Below, one piece after another: positions 23,690 through 36,179 of a DNA stretch of 64,000 nucleotides. Source of the DNA: Eremophila alpestris peregrina (taxonomy: Eukaryota; Chordata; Aves; Passeriformes; Alaudidae); assembly GCA_009792885.1 (NCBI GenBank), contig WMCF01000021.1:1723138-1787137 (forward strand). The letters are read 5' to 3'. The notes below the pieces were generated by a model. It had not been told where the DNA came from. It did not search any database and was given only the letters and a program-made list of their open reading frames with translations. How positions within the stretch are numbered: position 1 is the first letter of the stretch; every line of letters starts with the position of its first letter. Both the position numbers and the translations under genes were made by a program.

Positions 23690-23885
23690 CTGCTTGGTAC
23701 ACTCCTGTTTGTCCTTTTGGAGCCAAAGAGGGCATTGCAGAGCTCTGAAGGATACAGAGAAGAATAACAGTGTATGGGGGGCCACCTGTGAAAAGATGGG
23801 CTGGATTAAACTGCTTGGCCTGGAAAAGGCACTGATGGGGGGAGATTCTGTCACAGCTGTGACTGGCTCAGAGATGAATAGGAGG
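23690..23885 (+). mobile_element. Possible degraded CR1 remnant
   Basis: GGATTAAACTGCTTGGCCTGGAAAAGG followed by a GGGGGGAGATTCTGTCACAG block loosely resembles the sense CR1 stretch with TTTAGCCTGGAGAAGAGG and GGGGAGACCTTAT. Divergence is high and the boundaries are guesses. Confidence 0.3.
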
Positions 23886-25993
23886 AGCAATACTGTGGTG
23901 TAGAAGGCAGGGTGCACCCCCTGAAGTGGCAGAGGTGAAGGGAAGTGCATGTTCACACCGTGTGACAGGGAATTGTAGAGCTGACTGGCACAGGATGCTC
24001 AAAGTGCCAAAACAAAAATGTGTTCAGAAAGTGATTAGGCAGATTGAGAGTGAGGACTGCTCACACGGGGCCAGGACCAACCAAGCTTCTCACCAGGCTG
24101 ACAAGAGACCAAAGCAGCACAAGCATTGCTCTGTCAGTGCCTCTGAGATGCTGTCCCTCATGATTTTGGGAAACTCTGGCTCTGGGTCAGTAAGACTGCT
24201 TTCATGTTCTCCCAATTCCTGCAGTGTTGTGCCAACACACGTGCTACTGTGAGTAAAACACAATGTATGAACTGCCAAAGCAGTCGTGTTCTGAAAAAAA
24301 GCATGGCATTTTCTGTGTTGTACAAAAGGGGTTTCCTGTGCTAGGGAAGACCTGCCCATTTGCCTTTGTGTCTTTTACCCCACTCAAATGTGGAGCCTTC
24401 CTCTCTCACCGCTTTCCCATGTACAAACAAGCGATTAAGCTGAGCACCTGACCTCTCCTGGTCCATCAGTTGCAATCAGTTACTTTATGATCTTAAAATT
24501 GCAATATCAACTTAAAAATTAGACCAAATGCCTTTATTACTTGTGCCACAGAGAAAATGTCTTCAAGCCACCAGAACCCAAAGCACTAGGCCATATTTTT
24601 AAAGAGGGAAATCTTTATTCACACCTTTTTAAAGTGGAAGCTATATTAAGATATGGTCATGGTATTGCTTTGTTTTGCAGAATCTCTTTCTCTATATACA
24701 TATGTATTTTTATATATTTAAAAAGCTCCTTCTCTTCCTCTTGCTGTCATTCCTAAACCTGCAGCCAGGAAATCTCCAGCTCACAGAGGTGCCTGTTGTG
24801 CAGGGCTGGTGCAGCTGGGAGGGAAGCCCTGCTCACTGCAGCCTCGTCCCAGTGTAGCTGGATCAGCTGCCCCCAGGAAAATCCAGTCTCCAGAGGCAAA
24901 TTCTGGTGGGGAGGATGAGCAGGAGGAGAAAGTTCTAGTGCTCTGAGTGGGAGGCAGAGATCTGGAGATGATGAGCCTCCAGACAGCTGTTAAAACCACA
25001 TCTGTTCTGGAGCAGCCTGTCAAAGTCTGTGACCAGCTCCTCTGCCAGCTTCCAGCACAGGACCCTTCCCCCATTTCCCAGGGGGAGCAGCATTTCCAGT
25101 GCTGGGGGCTCCCCCATTCTTCATGCACTGCCCAGATGGCTCACTCTACTGAAGGGTGAGGGTGCTGGAACGGGGGGGGGAACTCTGTACAGCTCTAACT
25201 TGTAAAGCCTCAACCAACAAACACACCCTTTCAGACCCCTTCTGTGACACAGCCATGGCTGGGCTGTTGAGTGTCCCTGAGGAGAGAGGGAGGATGCCAG
25301 CTGCTGTGAGCAGTGCTTGATTGCTGATTGTCGAGCCCTGCTGCTCCAAAGGGCTGTCCAAGGTGTGCTGTCAGGGCTGCCCCTGCTCCAGGGCTACATC
25401 TGCATGCCAGATCCCGTTTTTCAGGAGGTAACACACCTCCAGCTGCTGCATTATAGGGAGCAGCAGCAGTACCGCTCAATCCTGAAGTAGCCAAGCGTGA
25501 CAGCCCCCATTTGTCATCCTCCCCAGATTAACAGCTCTTTGCCAGGGGATTTTGTAGAACCTCTCATCATTAAAGCCGTTTCCTTGCAGACAGATGGCTG
25601 CAGCGTGTGACATCCCGAGTGCCTGAGGGACCCCGCGCAGACACAGGGGCTTGCCCAGCCCGCGGGGGTTGTCTCTGCCTCAGCCCGGTGCTGCTGAATG
25701 AACGAATGCAGCCTCACACCCCGCGGGACGGATGTGCCTGACACCAGGCTGTCTGCTGAGGTTTGGGGGAAGGCATCTGCCCTGTCTGAGCCGCAGCAGA
25801 GAGCTGTGCTGCAGAGCCCCAGCAGGGTTAATGCACAGCAGCACTGCTGCCTCTGCTCCCGGGGCTCTGCAGGCAGCTGTGGAGAGCCGTGTGTCAGGGA
25901 CAGCAGCTGGATCCTGCCGAGCCACGCAAAAGCAGCCTGTGCCCAGAGAGGAGACAGCCCTGCAGGTGCTGCGAGGCTCCTGCTGCCCACGGG

Positions 25994-26030
25994 GGACAGG
26001 ACAGGACAGGACAGGACAGGACAGGACACT
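25994..26030. repeat. (GGACA)n microsatellite
   Basis: Seven consecutive 5-bp GGACA-type units on the + strand, ending in ACACTGGG. Confidence 0.95.
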
Positions 26031-26269
26031 GGGTGCCTGGGGAGCAGGGCTGGCTCACAGGGTGCAAACCTCTGTGGTAGTTTAAGAAGGACTCCTGGAC
26101 TATGGACACCACCTGGCTCAAAGAGGCTGCTCAAACAGGAAACAGGTGCACTCAAGGACATTTTGGGGAGGATCTAGAGACTCACGTTATTCTGCCTGGA
26201 ACTTGCTGCTGAGCACTCACCAAGTCAGAGGCTCTGACGGAAGCCAGGAAGCTGTGACCTGGTGCTGCT

Positions 26270-26312
26270 GGCTCTGGTTGGTTCTGGTTGGTTCTGGTTG
26301 GTTCTGGCCCTC
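26270..26312. repeat. 10-bp tandem repeat (TTCTGGTTGG)n
   Basis: Four consecutive units of TTCTGGTTGG or a close variant. Confidence 0.93.
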
Positions 26313-27615
26313 ACCCCACTATTGGAGTAGTTTGAGCCATCTGAGGATGGCTGTGAGAGGCACTCCTCAAAGCACTCTGGAAATCCTTTTTATATAAAGC
26401 CATTAAGGCTCTGGTTTTACCTTATGTGTAACTCTTCCTGTAAAAAACACATGAATTTTTTTTCTTATTGCTATTAGAGTTTAAGAGACCTGTCTGGCCT
26501 TGAGTTAATGCTTTTTCCTTCTCAAATCCACTTTTTCCATAGGTTGTCACCAAAACACATTGTGTTCATGATTTTAAAAGAGGAGAGGCTGGCCAAAGCT
26601 CAGCAATCCCTTGCAGCCTGGGGCAGTCTGGGCAGCAGGATCACAGGTAGCAGGATGGCTGCTGGCAGCAGATGCTCTGCCCCAGGGTATGTGCAACAGA
26701 AGGTGCTACACAACAGAGCTTTGCTAAAGTAAAACCTTTTATGTAGCTGTCCTCATCCTTTTCCTCTTCTCTTCCTACAGTAATAGACTGAGGAGGTTGT
26801 GTACCTTGCTCTGGGCCATGAACCTCTCCATTAGAGGTTTGCACAAAACCTGCTCATTGCTTCTTTGCATTTCCTGCCCTTCCTGGAATTGAAGTCAAAT
26901 GCCAGCTTTGGTGCTGCTCAGGGTTCAGCAGCACTTCACAGCACCTCCCTGCCTGCCTCCTCTCCTCCACCTGTGGCACAGGACTGCAGCACTGGCTGCC
27001 TTTGGAGCTCTATGAACAAGGTCACAGGCAGGAGAGGCTCCCTCCCATGCACCTGCATGGCATTGGGGCTGTTCCTGCCTGTGCCATATAACACAGAGCA
27101 GAGCTGGCTGGGCACTGCCCCTGCAGTGCTCTAACCTGGTGTGCAGCTTGTGCTCCTCCCCGGGTGCCCCAGACACCATCTCCAGCATGCAGATCTTGGG
27201 CAAGGGTTTCTTACAGCTGTTTTGTGTCCACCATGGATGGGACAGCAGTGCAACAGCTCCTTCCTGCCAGCGCCATTCTTAAAGGTCCATGGCCTGGAGC
27301 AAAAAGAGTGAGAAACAGAAGCTTGTACTTTCATTGGAGACAGCACTGTACAGCTCAGGAGCAGCTGGGACCTTGTGTACTCCTCAGTTCCTCCTAATCA
27401 AAACTCCAGGCTCAGTAAGGAACATGAGAAACTGCCTTGCAGCAGCAGTGAGCTGGAAGAGGCTGTGGGCTGTGGCAGAGCCAGAAATCCAGCCTGGATA
27501 GAAACTGAGCGTTTGAGTAACTGGGAGCAAAACTTGGTTGGAGCAGCTGGCTCACTTCTCCCTCCTGAGGGCTTGTAAGTGCTGAGTCAGCACCGTGCTG
27601 GGAGCTGGTGGAAGT

Positions 27616-27664
27616 GTGCCTGGGAGGTGGGGTGTGCCTGGGAGGTGGGGTGTACCTGGGAGCC
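27616..27664. repeat. Short GC-rich tandem repeat, about 20-bp unit
   Basis: TGCCTGGGAGGTGGGGTG is repeated in tandem and followed by a variant TACCTGGGAG. Confidence 0.85.
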
Positions 27665-29548
27665 AGTGGTAGTGTGCTTGAGAGCCACTGGTGTGTGCCT
27701 GAGCTGTGCCTTGGGACAGCAGAACTCACAGCTTTCCTTTTTGATCCTTTCAGTTTATTTGCAGAACAAATTTCCCCATTACCTTCTCCTAAGCTTCCAT
27801 GACTGGCTGCTGCACCAGTGCAATGGGGACACGTTCACCCTGCTGTGCCCTTTGGGCTGTGACACCTTCAGCCAGGGGTTGAGCAAGGAACATCTTCTGG
27901 CCAGTGATCCCCATAGTTCCTGTCTGGGAGCCCTTCAGGAGGAGGCTGTGACCCCTCAAACCCTCCAGCCTGCAGATGTTTCCCAAGGTGAGCACTGGAG
28001 CTGCTGCTGCTCCTGGCCATGTGGGGCTGCAAACTGGGATGAATCTCTGCCAAGGCCTTTATTTAGCTAAAATAGAAAGAGCACAAACCATCAGGAAATG
28101 CCCTATTAATGCAATGGAGATAGAATCAGGCTGGAAAACTCCAGGCTGGACTGTAACAGCACACAGCCTGTGATTTAAAACCCATGTGTTCAGCAGGCCA
28201 GGAGCCAGGAGCCCCAGGCTTTAATCCAGTGCTGAGCTCCAGAAGAGAACTTCAGGAAGTGGTGGAGAGGCTTTGTTTAAATTTCCCCATGTTTTCCTGG
28301 GCAGGATCCTTTTACCATAGGCATTAAAAGTTTAAGAATTGCTTGGTTTCCTGGGGCTTCCAGTTGGTGGAAGGTGTGTGCATTTCCCCAAAAGCCATCA
28401 GCAGCACACACCAAAAAAAGGGGCTGGCTTGTTTCTGGTGGTTTGGTTTTTTCTGCCTTTTTTTCCCCCTGCTGTGATTAAGAAAAGCTCTTGCTCACCA
28501 AGAAGGCATTTTTTAGAGGCGTGCCTGGCCCTCATTAGAGCATAAAAGCAGTTCATAGGTCTTTTGGGGCTGGCAACAGTGAGACCTTCGAACACATGAA
28601 GTAAGCTGATCTCTAACAGAACTAAGGATTAGGTTCAAAACTGCAATACATTTCTGATTGGCTGCAGACTCAGCAGCTGGGCTATTTTTGGCTCATGAGC
28701 CACTCTACTGGCTGTTTATTTTTAAGGTCATTTTCTGTTTGCATAGCATGTACACCCTTCTGGTGGGTGGGAGGCATTGTAAAAACAATCACTGCTGTGC
28801 AGAGTTAGGAACTAAGCCTGGAGAGGGATGGAAAAAACAGAACTCGGTGTACTTACTGCTTTAAAGCCCAAAAACATCTGCTTAGGTCATAAGGTTTGCT
28901 GGCCCCTCTGAGCTGTGTCCCCACCGGAAAAATACCATTCCAATTAATACAGACTACTGCAGGGGACTGCAGGAGACTGGGGAAAAGTCTGTCAGACAAC
29001 AACATGGTATAAATAGAGAGGAAGCACCAGATTTGATGCCCTTACCTTCAAGCTGTAAATAGAAACCAGAGCAGTCTCCCCACAGCTGAGGAGTCACAGC
29101 TTGTGCTGGGCTGGCCAGGCCTGGATCCCAGCTCTTGTTAAAGACTCTTGTTCAATAATAACACACTTTATTGTCCTCTTTTCCTGGCTCCTTCCTGCTG
29201 GCCATATCTTTATTCACACACATTCAAGTGATACAAATTCACTGGAACAGTAGCAGTTTATAAAAGACAGTAAGAATAATTATCTTGAACTGAAATCTAA
29301 AAAAAACCCATGGCCATCTCTTAAGCAATGCACTGCTTGTAACAGGTCATGGTAAGGAAACATTTTAGAACTTGGCAGTGTATTCCCAGCCATGTTGCTT
29401 TTCCAGGCTACAAAATACACAATACAAAAATATACTAAAAGTAATAACGGAGTTTGTAGAAATGTCTGCTGCAAAACAATTGCCGTTGTCTGATTTCCTC
29501 TATGCTTACTCCCACACTACATTATGATAGAATACTTGAATAAACACA

Positions 29549-30642
29549 GTTTATTTCTAATTGAATTTGAACTTTAAAGTTGTTCTCCAGTAAACTGTAA
29601 AATCTTTGGCTCCCAACCTTGAAGTAAAGGACTTTAACTTTGGACTCATGAGACTGATAAGGCAGGAGGTGAGCCCACAAGTGAGAATCTGATGCCTTGG
29701 GCAGCAGCCCAGGAGGGAAGGGGAAGTGCTGTACTTCACAGTATCTTAATTTGGGGCTTTTTCCTGGATTTTTAAAGACTTTTAACAAGTCTTCCCTGGG
29801 CTATCCTTTTACCTGATAGGCTTGAGTTTTTCAAGTTTCTAGTAATCTGATAAAACTGCTTGTGTTTGAGATCTGGGCTCTGCACTTAGTTGAGTGAACT
29901 GCAGTACCTCTCTCCCTCTAGGTTTCACTGCTCAGTGTAATTTTCCCTGTCCCTTTCCCCTTTCCTCCCTCCTCCTGGCCTGGTACCACCTCTTTCCATG
30001 TGAGAGAGCTGAATGCTCCAGGGCTTTGCTAGGGCTGCTCACACTGAGCCTCACACAAACTCCCTGCATTCAAAGTACCATTCTCTTAAGTGTTCCCAGC
30101 CCTGAGAGATGCAGGTGAGGGCAGGGAAGCCAGAGCTGGCCTGGCAGTGCAGGGATGAGCAGCTGTTCCCTCAGGCTGCCACGCTTGCAGTGAGAATCTC
30201 AGAGTGCTCAGGGAAAGCAGCATCCAGAGTGGCCCTTACTGTGACAGAGGGACACACTGTGAGCAGGCAAATGTGTTCAATTCCAAGATTTCCAGCTCCT
30301 TTTTCTGCCAAGAGCCAATCTCAAAACATTTCAAACAAGAAGTCTGCATTGCTGTGTTTTAGCAGAGAGGAGGAATAAGGCACTGAAGGTGAGCTCATTT
30401 GGCCAAGACTGATACACAGGGCACTGCCCCAGTCCCCAGTGCTCTTCATGGGGCTGTTCTCTCTGTGCTCACATGGTATGAGAGGCTCTCAGAGGGGTTC
30501 CTTCATCTCTGCTCTGACACCACACACAGGGGCCAAGACCCACCTCCCCAGGCACGGCCTTCAGAGAAAACACGGAGAAGGACACACACTGGAGGCCAGA
30601 GGTTGGCTCCCAGTGTCTAAACACCACCAGCTCCCGGGGAGG
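29549..30642 (-). other. PLEKHF1: PLEKHF1 3' UTR (inferred)
   Basis: The first AATAAA on the - strand downstream of the stop codon is at 29555-29550 (TTTATT on +), about 1.1 kb from the stop. Additional AATAAA signals lie at 29214-29209 and 29172-29167. A single-exon 3' UTR is typical of this gene; the end point is inferred. Confidence 0.55.
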
Positions 30643-31464
30643 TCAGCTGTGGAAAGATGACCAGCATACTTCTGAGGTATAGAACTCTGTGTCTGCTGGC
30701 CAGTGCTCAGCCCTCTCGTCGTCAGACTTGTCGCTGTCATCGCCGCTGGAGGGCTCGTACCCCTGCAGGGCCGAGCGTGCGGGCTCCGTCTGCCGCCCGT
30801 CCGCCTCCGCCTCCTTCTTCTTCTCGGCCAGCAGCTGCCTGTAGCACAGGTTGCAGACGCGCAGGGGCTTGGGGGACAGGCGGGGCATCAGGAACCTCTG
30901 GCGGGAGCAGTCAGCGCACACCACGAAGCCGCACTTGCGGCAGTGGTGCCGGCGGGTGAGCGTGGAGAACTTGGTCTGCGTGCAGCGCATGCAGATGTCC
31001 GTGGCCTTGTCGGGGATCCAGGGAGCCGCGTGCTCCCTGCACGGCTGCCGGCCCGTCTTCGTCAGCAGGTGCTTGATGCACTCCTCCAGATGGCTGATCC
31101 ACTCCTTCCTCTCCGTCAGGGAGGCTGCGGAAACCACGAAGGACTTCTTGGAGGTTTTGATCATCCAGCGGTTCTTCATCTGCAGGGTGTCTGGCAGCGT
31201 CTCCAAAGTGACATCTTCCAGGGGGATGATGTGCTGGGAGTTGTACTTCCTTTTGTTGATGATGATGCTGCCGTAGACGAGGATGTCGTTGAAAAGGAAA
31301 AATATGCGAGGCTTTGGTTTCTTGCGGCATTCTTTGGTTAAAATCCCTTCTCCCAGGAGGACCCTGCCCGGCAGGGCTAAGGGCTGTCCAGAAGCCCCAA
31401 AGCAGCTTTCCACAGCAGCTATGCGCTGGCTGTTGATCTCGGTGTTTGCAAGGTGGTCCACCAT
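30643..31464 (-). CDS. PLEKHF1: PLEKHF1 (phafin-1), PH and FYVE domain protein
   Basis: The CDS is one exon encoding 273 aa (human protein 279 aa). The start is MVDHLANTEINSQRIAAVES, identical to my recollection of the mammalian phafin-1 N-terminus. The frame is open for 54 codons further upstream, but those codons lie across the acceptor and are intronic. The PH domain spans about residues 35-131 (FFLFNDILVYG at 55-65, W122 in ERKEWISHLEE). The FYVE zinc finger spans about 149-210, with WIPD at 149-152, RRHHCRKCG at 171-179, RVC at 202-204 and eight cysteines at 158, 161, 175, 178, 183, 186, 204 and 207. The acidic serine-rich tail (SSGDDSDKSDDE) ends in FHS. The family binds phosphoinositides on endosomes and lysosomes and acts in endocytic trafficking, autophagy and lysosome-linked apoptosis. 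PHF1 is favoured over PLEKHF2 by the N-terminus, the tail and synteny. Confidence 0.98.
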   Translation of the reverse strand: MVDHLANTEINSQRIAAVESCFGASGQPLALPGRVLLGEGILTKECRKKPKPRIFFLFNDILVYGSIIINKRKYNSQHIIPLEDVTLETLPDTLQMKNRWMIKTSKKSFVVSAASLTERKEWISHLEECIKHLLTKTGRQPCREHAAPWIPDKATDICMRCTQTKFSTLTRRHHCRKCGFVVCADCSRQRFLMPRLSPKPLRVCNLCYRQLLAEKKKEAEADGRQTEPARSALQGYEPSSGDDSDKSDDERAEHWPADTEFYTSEVCWSSFHS

Positions 31465-31476
31465 CTCCAGCTCTCT
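31465..31476 (-). other. PLEKHF1: PLEKHF1 exon 2 acceptor and 5' UTR
   Basis: On the - strand a pyrimidine tract CCTCTCTTCAG ends at 31477, so exon 2 begins at 31476, 12 nt before the ATG. This supports MVDHL as the start. Confidence 0.85.
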
Positions 31477-34400
31477 CTGAAGAGAGGAAAACAAAGAGGG
31501 AAGTGGTGAAACTGCAGACATTTGCAGCAGGGTGAAGGTGAGTAGCCAGTGCAGCCAGTGCATGCACAGGTGAGATGATCCTAATGCAATCTGAGCAGTA
31601 AGAGTCATCTTATAAGCACTCCTCACTTTAGTTTGTTACCTTTCTAAATAAAATCTTCACACTTTCCGACCTCATTTTGCAATAGCCCAGGCTATACTGG
31701 GATGGTTCAACTTGCAGCAGTGGAAGCCCCCGAAGGCAGAGCCAGGTCTTCCTGGTTGTGCTTTTTACCAGTCTCCCTGTGTGCCCTTAGAAAAGAAAGC
31801 TGCTTGGTCTGAACCTGACTTTATGCAGATCCATAAATCTGCATAAAAGGGTCTTGAGAGCAAGCCTCCCATTTCTGACTGCACACCTGCTTTCTCAAGG
31901 ATTGGTTACAGACACACACCCCATCCCAGCTCCATTTTGGGCCAGAGCTGAGGCAGGAACAAAAGAATACTCAGTGATACCACTTGTTACTGCTGGTCTT
32001 CCATGAATGACAAAAAGGGTTAAAAAAAGAAATAAAAAAGCCCCCATGATGTGAATATACCCACACAAGCTAAGCCTTTCCTCCAGCATCCCAGGACTGA
32101 TGGTGTTTCCAAACACAAGACACATTATGAAAACAGTGTGAGCTCTGCTGAAGGGGAAGTGGAATGCAGCACACTCATCTCTCCCACACCTCTGCACCCT
32201 CCTCACACAGTCTGGGGGTTTGATAGAGCGCTGTGCTTTTTTTCTAACAGGAAGCCCAGGTAAGGGTGACTCTGAAGTGAAAGCAGCTGCTTGCTCTTGG
32301 CAGTCTGCAGTAAGGAAGGCACTCCCTGAAGTCAATTTTTTTGTTGCCCCTTGCAGGCTGGAGGGTGCTGCCCCAAGGCCAGCCAGCCATGGGAATGTGA
32401 GTCATTTCCTCCTGCACAGAGGTAGCTCAGCCATCACGAGGCAGCTCCCAGATCACAGGGGCATGTGTTGTTACCCTGGTGGCTGCTAATGGCTCATGGA
32501 ACCACTCATGCAGAGCTGCTCTCCACTGGGATCCCCGTGCTCCTTGTCCAGAGTCCTTGCTGCCAAGGAGGCTGCAGGGAAGGGGCAGAGGAGGATGACA
32601 ATATGCCTGGTCCTGGGTGTGTGGGACAGTCTACCCTTGCCCTCACCCCCAATCACCCCTAGGTTGTGCTGGAAGGGAAAGGACAGAGGTGCTGCTGAAG
32701 GCTGCTGCACACCTTGCACCTCTCACCTGACCCATCTGGCAGACAGACCAGGCAACTCCTCTGAGTTCCAGAACTTCCTTCTCTAAGGTGAAAAGGCACA
32801 AGGCCAAGACACAGATTTGGCCATGGGAGAGCTAAATGAAGTGACCTACCCTGAAGAAATAGCTTTCACTGAGAGGCACTGAGTGGTGAGTGCTCCTGAA
32901 GAGCTGCCTTCCTCAGGGGCCACTGAGCTGGAGGGAAGGATGTGTATCCTCAGGGCCTCAAAGCACTGGAATGCTCCCTGGGGCTGGGCAGTGCTGGGCA
33001 CATCCCCTCATGGGGGTGAGCAGTTCACATTTACTGACTGCTCTGGCCTGGCTGCAGCCAGAGGGGGACTCCAGGGGCTGACTCCTGCAGCAGGGCTGGA
33101 ATCACACCCCAAGCACCCTGCCATGGCACAGACATGCAGCAGCTGGGCAAAGGAGCTGGTACTTGTCATCAGAGAGGAGAGAAGCCTCCATTCCCTGCAG
33201 GGATCCATCAGCCTGAGTGGATCTGTGCATGGAGAGGAGATGCCCTGCTGCAATAAGCACCATGTGTTTGCACCCTCTCCCTCTTAAACACACAAATTAG
33301 GCTGAAGAACAAACAGGCAGGGCAAACTGTGGTTCACAACTGTGCACTCCCTGATTAGGGCTACCTGGACTCTCACCTGTCCTGGGATGTGGTCTCTTCA
33401 CAAATCCCTGGATGAGGAGTTTCTGTGTGAAACAGCAAGATGAACACACAAATAATAAAGGAAAAACTTAAATTACAGCTTGGGATCCTTGGTGTGCAAA
33501 GAATGCAATAAAATACACTGTCAGGAACTTTTGGCACCAGCAACACCAAATGGGATGAACCAAAGCAGTCCCACCAGTTTCTTTTCCTCTCACTTCTGGG
33601 TTGTGGAGCTCTTAGCCTACCTCTTTTATGTAGTTCAGAAGCATGGCCCAGCCTGTCAAGAACTTATGGTACTTGACATGACTCTAGGGATCTATGCACA
33701 CCAGATTCCAGTGGAAACTAAAATATTTTGTCAGATACAGAGACCTTGTCTGCACAGAGCCAGGAAACCCGAGCTCACGTTCAAAGAGGAGTGTAAGCTC
33801 TGCTGCTGTGAAAGTTTTAGCTGGGTTCCTGCAGAGGCCAGAAAGCTCCTGGACTTACTGCATGGAGCAAAAGGAGAAGGGGCTGGACACAATCCTCTAG
33901 TGTGAAAAAAAAAAAGATGAGCTCTCATTACATGTTCTACCTGCAGGTATGCCCGTACTCCTCCACCCTCTGGTTTGCTACCTAATTAAAATACCATGAG
34001 TTAACCTAAGAAAAGCCAACTCTGTTCTGTCGTGGGAAAATCCTCTCTGCTAAGACTAAAATTATTGGCTGCTCTAGCCCAGGGTATTTCTTGAAGGAGT
34101 TTTCCTGGGATGTATAAGCAGAATGTTTTCCTTCCTGTCCCAACCCATCTCTCTCCCTCCTCAGGCATAAAAGACTTGAGAACATCACATACACATAATA
34201 AAAAGTAAAACAAAAAAAAATAGTAGGAGTGGAATTTGCAGTGCCTACCTTTAGGCTTGGACAACTCACTCTATCCCCCTGTGTGATCCCTGTTCAGGTA
34301 GGGGGGAGAAACAGCCATCTGAGGGGCTGACTCATCCCATCCCACCACAAGCCAGATCCATCCTGCCCGAGTTCCACGCAGAGCTTGGCTCCACTGACCA

Positions 34401-35512
34401 CATAAAGCCCAATTTCATGTTAATACTGTGACTCACTGCAAATAATCCACAGTTTGGCTTTGGAATGCAAGAGCTTTGTGAATCTGGTAAATAAAGATAG
34501 CTGCTGAGTGTTACTATGGTCTCCTTTCCTGGGAGATGGGAGCCTCTCCCTTTGGAACAAAGTGAAGAGATGAAGTCTAATATATTTTATTCATTTGGGT
34601 AAATTATTTTTTGTTTGCTGTGTCAGTTCAGCAGGGTGACAGTGGTTATTACCAAGTGCTACATATGCTCATGTGCCACAAGCAGCAGCAGCAGCAGCTT
34701 ACCCAGCTGAAATTAGGGTGGCAAGATGTGTTCTTCTGGCGTGCTGCTTTTCACAGAAGTTTTTGGCATGGCGAATCCTGGGGTTGTTTTTTTCATCAAG
34801 ATCTGCTGGTTCTGCATGTGATCACATACTATGCAGTGAATATGACTGATGTTCAAGGAAAAAAAAATACAGCTTGGCACTGCACTCCAGAAGTAAGCAT
34901 GCCACAACACTTAACAATGAGCACTTGTTCACTTGTGATTATGAACAGCCATGCTGATGCCTGCCAGGCACAGCATTTCAACTTCAGCTCACGGGTCAAA
35001 AAGTCTGGGGTATGTTTTTCAAGTCTGTATGTATCTAAGGCTTAGGTGTACAGATGTAGTGAGCTGTTCTACCTGATCCTTCTGTTCCTGCCATCAGGCA
35101 GAACTGACAGCCTTGCTATCCACTGCATGCCTCGTGCATTCCAGGCATGGGATGGTCCATGACACCCAGATCTGCCTGCTGAGGGCTGCCAGCAGAAAAT
35201 GCCCCGTGCTCATCTCTCTGCAGCTTTCCCTGACTCCATCTTTCTGCTTTGCTCTAAGAAATCTCTCCCGGAGTTAGGGCTGGCATAAGCTCTTGCTCAC
35301 CAAGGACAGCAAGCAGGATGCAGCAGCCCGAGCAGGCATTTAAAGCAAGAAGAACAAAGTTCCTCTGCTTTTCCTGCCTGAGGGCATTTCAGCTTGCTGC
35401 TCCCTCTTTCCCGGCATGCTGTAACTGCTGGGGCAAGGAGGGCAGGCTCTGCTAACCCCTTTCCTGCCATGCTGGTGAGGAACCCAACTCAGGACATGTA
35501 CATTTTGGCACT

Positions 35513-35587
35513 GGCTGTCACATCATGCCTTTAAGAATGTCACCAGTCCCCGTGGGACAGCACTGAGCTACCAAGCTTCTCGCCCCT
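35513..35587 (+). repeat. 75-bp direct duplication, copy 1
   Basis: This copy is identical to 35605-35679 over all 75 bp, starting GGCTGTCACATCATGCC and ending TTCTCGCCCCT. Confidence 0.98.
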
Positions 35588-35604
35588 AGATGTGTATAAG
35601 AGAC
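35588..35604 (+). other. Tn5/Nextera mosaic-end adapter sequence (probable artefact)
   Basis: AGATGTGTATAAGAGAC is identical to the first 17 of 19 bases of the transposase mosaic end used in Nextera libraries. The next two bases, GG, begin the second duplicated copy, so 18 of 19 positions match. Its orientation is that of an adapter preceding an insert. Confidence 0.93.
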
Positions 35605-35679
35605 GGCTGTCACATCATGCCTTTAAGAATGTCACCAGTCCCCGTGGGACAGCACTGAGCTACCAAGCTTCTCGCCCCT
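35605..35679 (+). repeat. 75-bp direct duplication, copy 2
   Basis: This is an exact second copy of 35513-35587, directly after the adapter-like 17-mer. It is probably not present twice in the genome. Confidence 0.98.
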
Positions 35680-36179
35680 GGTGCTCAGCGCAGGGCCAGA
35701 GCAGGGGGCGGCCGGGCAGCGGCTTTTGAGGAGCTCAGACTGATGCTCCCAAACCCAGCTATTGGCAGCCTGAGCTCAGCTGTGGCTCTTGCGAGTGCCA
35801 GCCAGGCTCAGAGGCGCCCAAGCAGCAGAGGAAGGGAAGGAAGGGAGGGAGAAAAGGGGAAAACCACGAAACTCAAGGCAGAGCCTTTACCCCCTCCGCC
35901 CCCCGTCCCTGCACTCACCCCGATGCTCCGCTGCTCACCGGACTCGTGACAGCGACAGGCACGGGCTGGCGAGGAGGAACCACCGAGGGAAGCGACAATT
36001 CCCTGTCCCTCCCAGAGCCTGGGAGCTCACGTGTCCCTCTGGAAGAGGCGCACGGCCCAAGCGGGGTCCCGCTTACAGCCCCGCAGCGGCAGCAGCGCCC
36101 GGGCTTTCGGCACACGGGCAGAGTTGGTAACTTTGAGTAACCAAACTTTTAGAGTCCCTCTAAAACCCCCAACAACACC

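Larger units (their letters stand above)
17500..29540. other. Intergenic DNA between convergent C19orf12 and PLEKHF1
   Basis: About 12 kb without a recognisable gene. It holds a possible old CR1 remnant near 23.7-23.9 kb, a (GGACA)n run at 25996-26028, a (TTCTGGTTGG)n run at 26274-26309, and AT-rich blocks near 20.4-20.8 and 22.77-22.97 kb that resemble conserved noncoding DNA. Open frames such as 25514-26161 (-) and 22362-22727 (+) have no recognised similarity. Confidence 0.55.

Noticed and set aside
30703..31341. 212-codon + strand frame opposite PLEKHF1
   Set aside because: It is an antisense shadow of a well-supported coding exon.
31465..31626. N-terminal extension of PLEKHF1 to an upstream methionine
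   Set aside because: The extension crosses a good splice acceptor ending at 31477 and has no family similarity; MVDHL is the conserved start.
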